Origin: GCA-016699895 sp964633435
Lineage (GTDB): Bacteria > Patescibacteriota > Saccharimonadia > Saccharimonadales > Saccharimonadaceae
Assembly: GCA_964633435.1 (NCBI GenBank)
Contig: CAZWHA010000005.1
Coordinates: 1-36,229 of the forward strand
Direction of reading: 5' to 3'
Length of the DNA stretch: 36,229 nt
Shown here: in pieces, positions 30,474 through 36,229 of the stretch
How the letters are laid out: each line of letters starts with the position of its first letter
Position numbering within the stretch: the first letter of the stretch is position 1
Translations under genes and position numbers: made by a program
Notes under the pieces: generated by a model
Told to the model about the DNA's origin: nothing
Database searches by the model: none
The model's input: the letters and a program-made list of their open reading frames with translations, nothing else

Positions 30474-30854
30474 TTAAAGTAGGGTGCGATGTTGGTGATT
30501 ACCACGTGGTGGATGGTAACCAGTTGCGTGAGCGTGTATTGTGTCGCTAATCGCTCTCTTTAGAGTGCCAAGGCTGGACTTTTCGGGCAGTGTGAATGTG
30601 ATAGAGCCGTCGCCGAAAGATACATCGATATTGCGGTAATAGCGATTTGCTGCGGCAGTAATTTGTCTTGCCAATTCTCCATTTGGTTCAGCAAACGTAA
30701 CGCATAGCTGTGTCGATGATACTTCCTGGACGCTTACATTGGTGCTCTGTTGACCGACCTCGATCAAGCCGATGGCTGCCGTGCGACCAGCAAGCTCCGT
30801 CTCGTTGATACGGGCTGAGTCAACGGTTGTTTCCGGGTATTCAATCCTTTTCAT
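30474..30854 (-). CDS. Unknown 126-aa protein
   Basis: Start set at ATG 30854 (MKRIEYPETT), 7 nt after TAAAAT (30862-30867, minus strand); a GTG two codons upstream at 30860 is less likely. The product is soluble, mixed alpha/beta (SVQEVSSTQLCVTFAEPNG, DVSFGDGSITFTLPEKSS) and ends His-rich (HAHATGYHPPRGNHQHR), which might bind metal. No family recognised. Confidence 0.5.
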   Translation of the reverse strand: MKRIEYPETTVDSARINETELAGRTAAIGLIEVGQQSTNVSVQEVSSTQLCVTFAEPNGELARQITAAANRYYRNIDVSFGDGSITFTLPEKSSLGTLKRAISDTIHAHATGYHPPRGNHQHRTLL

Positions 30855-30921
30855 AACCACTATTTTATCAAATTATCATCGTTTTGTCAACGTCCAGGCC
30901 ATCAATGCTAGAATGGTAGCT

Positions 30922-32976
30922 ATGAATTTGATGACTAAATTATCGGACATTCGTGGCATTGGGCCTAAAACTGCCGAACAGCTGGTGACAGCTGGCTTGA
31001 TAACCGTTGGCGACATGATCGATCTGTTGCCACGCCGCCACGAAGATTTTTCGGAGGTAATTTCAATTACAAATTTACGTCCCGGCAAGGCTACGATCAA
31101 AGTTCGCTGCGAATCGATTCAAACTAAATTTGTGCGGCGCGGCATGCGGGTGACCACTGCGACACTGACTGATAGTACCGGCAAAGTCCAGGCGGTGTGG
31201 TTCAATCAGCCCTACCGTGAAAAACAGCTCTCAGGCGCCAGCGAATTTTATGTCAGCGGGGAATTTGGTTTGCAACGTGGTCGCTATCAGCTGACGGCGC
31301 CATCCGTCGAACTCGTCAAAGACTTGCCGGTCCAAACTGGCCGCGTGTTGCCGGTTTATCCCCAGACCAAAGGCGTCAAAACTGCACTGCTCAGGAAAGT
31401 TTTAGCTGAGCTGCGGCCGTTAATTATGATGTTGCCAGAAACGCTACCGTCAGATGTTGTGGCGAGTGAACGGCTAAAGAGTCGAGCCGAGGCGCTAACA
31501 GCGATGCATTTTCCGAGTTCGCCGAGCGATATTGCGGCGGCGCGGGAGCGACTGGAGTTCGAGGAGTTATTTAGCCTGATTTTGGCGGCGAAACTGAACA
31601 AAGCCGAGAATAGCAAACTGGATGGCTACCACATTGCTTTTGATCAGCCGAACATTAAACGTTTTGTGACCGAGCTACCATTTACCCTAACCGGAGCGCA
31701 AAAACGAGCGCTTTGGGATGTATTGCAGGATTTTGAAAAGCCTGGCCCAATGAATCGATTGCTCCAGGGCGACGTTGGGTCAGGTAAAACTGTTGTGGCT
31801 GGTGCGGCGGCCTATCAGGTGAGTCTAGCTGGATTCCAAACTGCATTCATGGTGCCGACTGAGATTCTAGCGACTCAGCACGCCGAAACGTTGAGCAACC
31901 TCCTCGCTCCGCATGGTTTGACGGTGGCGCTACTGACAGGGTCGGTCAAAGGTAAAGCTCGGACGGCATTATTGAACCAGGTGGCTGATGGCTCGGTTGA
32001 TGTGCTGGTGGGAACTCATACGCTGTTTCAACCGACGGTAACATTCCACCAGCTCGGCTTTGCTGTGATTGATGAACAACATCGTTTTGGTGTCAAACAA
32101 CGACAGGAATTGTTGGCCAAAGGCGCCGGACATCACACGATGCCGCATCTCCTATCGATGACGGCAACGCCGATTCCACGCTCGTTGCAGCTGACGCTAT
32201 TTGGTGATCTCGATATATCAATTATTAATCAACTGCCAAAAGGCCGTAAACCGATTACGACGGAGATAGTTTCACCCAACAGCCGAGCCCAGATGAACGA
32301 CAAGGTCCACGAGCAACTGGTAGCTGGCCGTCAAGCCTATGTCATCGCGCCACTAGTCGAAGACTCTGCCCTATCTGATCAGCAGTCGGTAGCTAGTCTG
32401 GCAAAGAAAGTCATGACAGACTTCAAGGGATATCGAGTAGATATCTTGCATGGCAAAATGAATAGTGAATCAAAAGATAAAGATGCCGTGATGCGACGTT
32501 TTCTCAATCACGAAATAGACATATTAGTCGCTACAACGGTTGTCGAAGTCGGAGTAGATGTACCTAATTCGACTATCATCATCATCGAAAACGCTGATCA
32601 ATTCGGACTCAGTCAATTGCATCAGCTGCGTGGCCGGGTAGGTCGCGGGCAGTGGCAATCATACTGCTATTTAGTGCAATCGGATAGCAGCGCCCCGACG
32701 AGGCGGCTGCGCGAACTAGAGCGCAGTAACGATGGTTTTCATTTGTCCGAGGTTGATTTGGAGCTGCGCGGCGCGGGTGAAATTTATGGTACAGCACAGC
32801 ATGGCCAGCTGAATTTAAAGATCGCGAACCTTGGTAATACCAAAATGATCGCTCGGGCAGCACGTGCGGCTGGCCGCTTTGCGGATGAGGTTGCTAATAA
32901 CCCAGAACTGCTGGCTCATTACCCATGGCTCGATAGAGCGATCATGAAGTATCAGCGCATCACAACGCTCAACTAG
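30922..32976 (+). CDS. recG: ATP-dependent DNA helicase RecG
   Basis: 684 residues from ATG 30922, which is 7 nt after a TAGAAT box (30909-30914), the leaderless pattern. A longer frame from 30772 overlaps the divergent gene and is not used. N-terminal wedge/OB domain (IRGIGPKTAEQL at the start), then helicase motifs GDVGSGKTVVA (I), DEQHRFGVKQR (II), SMTATPIPRS (III), TTVVEVGVDVPN (V) and QLRGRVGRG (VI). RecG drives fork reversal and Holliday-junction branch migration. Full length and intact. Confidence 0.96.
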   Translation: MNLMTKLSDIRGIGPKTAEQLVTAGLITVGDMIDLLPRRHEDFSEVISITNLRPGKATIKVRCESIQTKFVRRGMRVTTATLTDSTGKVQAVWFNQPYREKQLSGASEFYVSGEFGLQRGRYQLTAPSVELVKDLPVQTGRVLPVYPQTKGVKTALLRKVLAELRPLIMMLPETLPSDVVASERLKSRAEALTAMHFPSSPSDIAAARERLEFEELFSLILAAKLNKAENSKLDGYHIAFDQPNIKRFVTELPFTLTGAQKRALWDVLQDFEKPGPMNRLLQGDVGSGKTVVAGAAAYQVSLAGFQTAFMVPTEILATQHAETLSNLLAPHGLTVALLTGSVKGKARTALLNQVADGSVDVLVGTHTLFQPTVTFHQLGFAVIDEQHRFGVKQRQELLAKGAGHHTMPHLLSMTATPIPRSLQLTLFGDLDISIINQLPKGRKPITTEIVSPNSRAQMNDKVHEQLVAGRQAYVIAPLVEDSALSDQQSVASLAKKVMTDFKGYRVDILHGKMNSESKDKDAVMRRFLNHEIDILVATTVVEVGVDVPNSTIIIIENADQFGLSQLHQLRGRVGRGQWQSYCYLVQSDSSAPTRRLRELERSNDGFHLSEVDLELRGAGEIYGTAQHGQLNLKIANLGNTKMIARAARAAGRFADEVANNPELLAHYPWLDRAIMKYQRITTLN

Positions 32977-32987
32977 TAGCCAGAGGA

Positions 32988-34046
32988 CTAGATTTCAAAG
33001 TTTGCTTTAGTCGGGCTGGACGGTTGAGTGCCAGAGGCTATTCTCGTTGTTATTTCACCAATTGCAGCACGAATGGCTGCTGTTGCGGCCTTCTTTTTGT
33101 CTAGAGTCTCCTGAGCGCGATCGCTTTCGTTGTCACGGGCAGTCACGACAGAGTCCATACGGGCTATCATTTCGGCACGCTTGCTCGGGTCAGCTGGCCA
33201 GTCGTCCAAACGTTCAGAGAGCACTCTAATGCATGCACTAATAACATCGGCATCTCGCCATTTGTCCATATGGGAAACTGCTATGGCGAGTTCGCACAGT
33301 TCCATCTCGGCCGACCTGGCTATTATGCGTTCAGCATTGGTCCAGGTCCAGATGCGCCGGTCGTCCTCCTTTTGCGCAAATGTTCTAACTGGAAAAATAG
33401 CTCCAACGATTCCAGGTTGGAATTTCAGATAGCTATCTTTTTCCATGACACCCGTTCGGCGTAGTATTTCTTCTGCCGCGGGAGCATCCACCTGCTGCGA
33501 CACCAAGTTACCCTTGGTGGTAGCCGACAGGACTTCGAGGTAGGTTTCGGCGGTCTGTTGATCAATTATTTTCAGCGCACCCTCAACATCGGGGTCTGAC
33601 CCTAAAAACCCAAGGCCTTCTCGGATCGTGACAACCGTTTTGCTTTGGGCACTGTATCTGTAGGAATGGTAAGACCAGCCAGGTTTCTCTGGGATGTCGC
33701 GATCTTGCTCGCCGGATAGCATAAGTTCCCGTGGAATGGCAGATGCCTCTGTTGGATAGACAAGCCTACTGGAGTAGCCGAGCCGAGCGTTAAACGCTGC
33801 TATCGCGCCCAGAACTTCATTAAGAGGAGCTCCGTTGTCATGCAGAGCAACAATATGTCGTTTGACCGCAAAGGCGCCAGCGACATACCGCTCCAGCTCC
33901 GGATCGCCAAGATCCATTGCAGCGTTGAAGTGCGGTGGTAGCGGTGTTTCTAGGAATGCGCCGATTACTTGTCGCCTGTCGTCATCGGTTAGGTCGATGG
34001 CACTGCCAGTCTGTCGATTGCCGTCCGAACCCACTCTTTCTGCCAT
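32988..34046 (-). CDS. Unknown 352-aa protein
   Basis: RBS AAAGGAG precedes ATG 34046. Soluble and largely helical; N-terminal half mixed (DLTDDDRRQVIGAFLETPLP, PELERYVAGAFAVKRHIVAL), C-terminal third a charged coiled coil (about 295-345, AQETLDKKKAATAAIRAAIG). No known domain or membrane segment. Convergent with recG; divergent from the gene at 34163. Confidence 0.6.
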   Translation of the reverse strand: MAERVGSDGNRQTGSAIDLTDDDRRQVIGAFLETPLPPHFNAAMDLGDPELERYVAGAFAVKRHIVALHDNGAPLNEVLGAIAAFNARLGYSSRLVYPTEASAIPRELMLSGEQDRDIPEKPGWSYHSYRYSAQSKTVVTIREGLGFLGSDPDVEGALKIIDQQTAETYLEVLSATTKGNLVSQQVDAPAAEEILRRTGVMEKDSYLKFQPGIVGAIFPVRTFAQKEDDRRIWTWTNAERIIARSAEMELCELAIAVSHMDKWRDADVISACIRVLSERLDDWPADPSKRAEMIARMDSVVTARDNESDRAQETLDKKKAATAAIRAAIGEITTRIASGTQPSSPTKANFEI

Positions 34047-34162
34047 AATAATCTCCTTTATCGTTTGTTGCAGTCATTGTAATCGCATTGGCCGACTGAC
34101 GCAAGCATAATCGGCATGCTGACCTTGCGAAACTGGCCGGCCGTGCTAGAATGTTATCAAAC

Positions 34163-34990
34163 ATGTATAGTGGCACAACGATTAGGCGTGGTAGCGGAAA
34201 ACTGATGGGCACACATCAAAAGATTGATCGTGTGGCGCGTCGCCGTTTGCAAGCATATATTCCCTCAACGGTGCATTTTCCAACAGCGCGGGAAATCGTT
34301 AGTTTCGAGGGCCTGAACGGTCCGGATGGTATCAAGAAAAAGTCGCCAGCCCGCGATGAGCCGTGGCATTATATCGACCCAACTGATCCGGACGATCGTC
34401 AGTTGCTCGACCTGATCAAAGGCCACGAGAACAATTTAATTGCTGCATTAAAGGAAGGTAATCGCGAACGCGCAGCCTTTGAGGCAGCTTGGTTGGCCCA
34501 TGCTATTACTGATGGTTTGACACCGGCACATCATTATCCCTACGAGGAAAAGCTGGCGGAAATTCGCGGCGAAGACCTAACTACCCGAACCACTCTAGCG
34601 AAAAAGGTCATTATGCCGGGTAAAAATATGCGTGAAAAATTAGTAAATAACTGGGAATACTGGAAACCCAGCGGTTTGTTGACAGCTCATGGCTTTTTCG
34701 AATTTGGCGTGGCTACAATAGCAGCACCTCGCCGCTTTACGGAGGTCAAACTAACCCGCCATGATCGCCAGAAAGTCCGAAAAGCTGGCAGCATTGTACC
34801 GCTTTATCTCGGCTATGTGAATAAAATTTATAACATGGGTCTCTACGACGAGTTTTTGCGTACCAGTTGGACAACCAAACTAGCACGCCGCATCAAAAAT
34901 CGTCTGATACCTGAAATTATTCATACCGTTCTACTATCCTGGTATTACTGTGTCTGGCGCGCCGATCAAGATTTGCGAAATCAGCCCTGA
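34163..34990 (+). CDS. Zinc-dependent phospholipase C/S1-P1-like protein
   Basis: 275 residues from ATG 34163, 10 nt after TAGAAT (34147-34152); an earlier ATG at 34151 overlaps that box and a later one is at 34205. HAITDGLTPAHH (H-x3-D-x3-P-x-H) matches the zinc-site motif of the Zn-phospholipase C / S1-P1 nuclease fold, and GTHQKIDRVARR near the N-terminus with an early His fits too. No signal peptide is obvious, unlike secreted members, so a cytosolic role or a non-classical substrate is possible. The call rests on one motif. Confidence 0.5.
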   Translation: MYSGTTIRRGSGKLMGTHQKIDRVARRRLQAYIPSTVHFPTAREIVSFEGLNGPDGIKKKSPARDEPWHYIDPTDPDDRQLLDLIKGHENNLIAALKEGNRERAAFEAAWLAHAITDGLTPAHHYPYEEKLAEIRGEDLTTRTTLAKKVIMPGKNMREKLVNNWEYWKPSGLLTAHGFFEFGVATIAAPRRFTEVKLTRHDRQKVRKAGSIVPLYLGYVNKIYNMGLYDEFLRTSWTTKLARRIKNRLIPEIIHTVLLSWYYCVWRADQDLRNQP

Positions 34991-35007
34991 AACGGTACAA
35001 TACATCC

Positions 35008-36213
35008 ATGACACTTAGCGAAGAACTCATCTGGCGTGGCTTTACAAATCAAACGACTTTTAGCGACATCACGGAACTGGATCGTACGAAACGAACCTTT
35101 TACCTGGGCGTTGACCCTAGTGCTAAAAGCATGCATATTGGTAATCTAGCCGCAGTCATGTTGGTGAAGCAACTGCTGGCACATGGCCATCAGGCAATCG
35201 TGCTGGTTGGCGGTGCTACAGGTATGATCGGTGATCCAAAACAAGATGCCGAACGCGAACTCAAAACTCTTGACGAAATTGCCGTTAACAAAGCAGGTAT
35301 TGCCGCCCAATACAAAACATTGCTGGCAGGCGAACCGTTCGAGCTGGTTGATAACTATGATTGGTTCAAAGACATCGGCTATCTATCGTTCCTGCGTGAC
35401 ATTGGCAAGCATTTTTCGATGACACAGCTGCTGGACCGTGAGTTTGTCAAAGCCCGCATCGGTGACGGCAATTCTGGCATCAGCTATGCCGAATTTAGCT
35501 ATTCGTTGATTCAGGGATACGACTTTTTACATTTGTACCGTGAAAAAGGTGCGACATTGCAGATTGGCGGATCGGATCAGTGGGGCAATATGCTGTCTGG
35601 TGCTCAAATGATAAAGAAACTCGAGGACCGAGAAGCTCACGTGTGGACGGTGCCATTGATTCTCGATTCAAATGGTAAAAAGTTTGGCAAGAGCGAAGGC
35701 AACGCTATCTGGCTCGATCCGGCGCTGACGAGTCCTTTCAAGTTTTATCAATTTTGGCTCAACGCGGACGACGAAGGTGTTGGGCGCTATCTCAAAATCT
35801 TTACAGCGATTCAACCAGCCGACTATGACGAGCTCATGGCTCAGTTTGCTGCCGATCCAGGCGGTCGCTCAGCTCAAAAATACCTCGCCTACGAAGTTAC
35901 GAAACTGGTGCACGGTGTCGCCCGGGCGGAACAAGCCCAGAATGTGACGGCAGTGTTGTTTGGTGCGACGTCGTTTGCGGCTCTTTCGAGCGAGGATATT
36001 GCAATGTTGGCCGAGGAAATTCCAGTAGCGGCACCCGGTTCGCTCGTTAGCATTCTGGTGACTAGTGGACTGGCTACCAGTAATGGCGAAGCGCGCCGGC
36101 TCATTGCCAGCGGCGCGGTTTCGGTCAACGGTCAAAAGATTGTCGATGATCAAGAGGTTAGCGGTCCGAGCTTGGTCAAAAAGGGCAAAAACAGCTTTAT
36201 TTTAGTACGATAA
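35008..36213 (+). CDS. tyrS: Tyrosyl-tRNA synthetase
   Basis: 401 residues. Class I synthetase charging tRNA-Tyr. HIGH motif present as HIGN in SAKSMHIGNL; KMSKS loop as KFGKS (FGKSEGNAIWLD); QIGGSDQWGN is the tyrosine/ATP site. The C-terminal S4-type RNA-binding domain (GEARRLIASGAVSVNGQKI) is complete. TACAAT (34996-35001) is only 6 nt before the ATG, a clear leaderless case. Ends 16 bp before the window edge. Confidence 0.97.
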   Translation: MTLSEELIWRGFTNQTTFSDITELDRTKRTFYLGVDPSAKSMHIGNLAAVMLVKQLLAHGHQAIVLVGGATGMIGDPKQDAERELKTLDEIAVNKAGIAAQYKTLLAGEPFELVDNYDWFKDIGYLSFLRDIGKHFSMTQLLDREFVKARIGDGNSGISYAEFSYSLIQGYDFLHLYREKGATLQIGGSDQWGNMLSGAQMIKKLEDREAHVWTVPLILDSNGKKFGKSEGNAIWLDPALTSPFKFYQFWLNADDEGVGRYLKIFTAIQPADYDELMAQFAADPGGRSAQKYLAYEVTKLVHGVARAEQAQNVTAVLFGATSFAALSSEDIAMLAEEIPVAAPGSLVSILVTSGLATSNGEARRLIASGAVSVNGQKIVDDQEVSGPSLVKKGKNSFILVR

Positions 36214-36229
36214 TCTTTGCGATTTGTAT

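Noticed and set aside
1..36229. CRISPR array, rRNA or insertion sequence
   Set aside because: No regularly spaced repeats, no rRNA sequence and no transposase seen.

Overview
The window looks like a chromosomal segment of a Candidate Phyla Radiation bacterium, most likely Candidatus Saccharibacteria (TM7). This is inferred from the gene set (an XRE-HTH/MurA fusion, MurB, GlyA, FolD, Pyk, Pgk, RecG, TyrS), from many genes whose -10 box sits only 6-12 nt before the start codon (leaderless mRNAs), and from standard stops: TGA is used as a stop, which argues against Gracilibacteria/Absconditabacteria. The taxonomic label is an inference.

Layout. (1) 1-5714, plus strand: a tail/appendage-like module of adjacent genes. 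It has a tail-fibre-like fragment cut by the window edge, two concanavalin/LamG-like beta proteins, a GH16-type glycanase with its catalytic ExDxxE motif, a 39-residue protein, and two GH26-like enzymes that share an N-terminal leader. It reads as the end of a prophage or phage-derived adhesion and glycan-degradation locus. (2) 5715-10858: host housekeeping genes for cell wall and one-carbon metabolism (HTH-MurA, GlyA, a Pro-rich membrane protein, MurB, a small membrane protein). (3) 10943-11791: an unknown gene with a C9 tract. (4) About 11972-22114: an integrated element ending at tRNA-Lys(CTT). It carries a DUF4238 protein, a structured leader RNA with riboswitch-like logic before a small membrane protein, an orphan RarA/MgsA C-terminal domain, a tyrosine recombinase, a restriction-modification pair (fused double m5C methyltransferase plus HNH nuclease), several small phage-like genes (one with an SSB-like DDIPF tail), a palindrome cluster, and a large serine recombinase whose reading frame runs through the tRNA terminator into the tRNA gene. 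(5) 22279-26137: tRNA-Arg(TCG), then a complete diversity-generating retroelement (DGR) and a paralogue of its target. (6) 26148-36213: host genes FolD, CheY-like receiver, small membrane protein, tRNA-Glu, Pyk, Pgk, two unknowns, RecG, a Zn-phospholipase-C-like protein, TyrS.

The main discovery is the DGR. A 112-bp variable repeat (VR, 23393-23504) forms the C-terminus of the 345-aa target. It matches a 112-bp template repeat (TR, 24873-24984, minus strand) with 14 differences, all at template adenines. The reverse transcriptase carries the DGR-type IGNLTSQ motif and YGDD. An Avd-like four-helix protein is encoded on the opposite strand, between TR and RT, so its gene is antisense to the RNA that would link them. 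Target, RT, avd and TR alternate in strand. A full-length paralogue of the target, with the same promoter layout but a VR-like tail that no longer matches the TR, flanks the system. The second notable signal is the compact three-way-junction RNA at 13029-13133, followed by two mutually exclusive hairpins, one of which would mask the ribosome binding site at 13182-13188.
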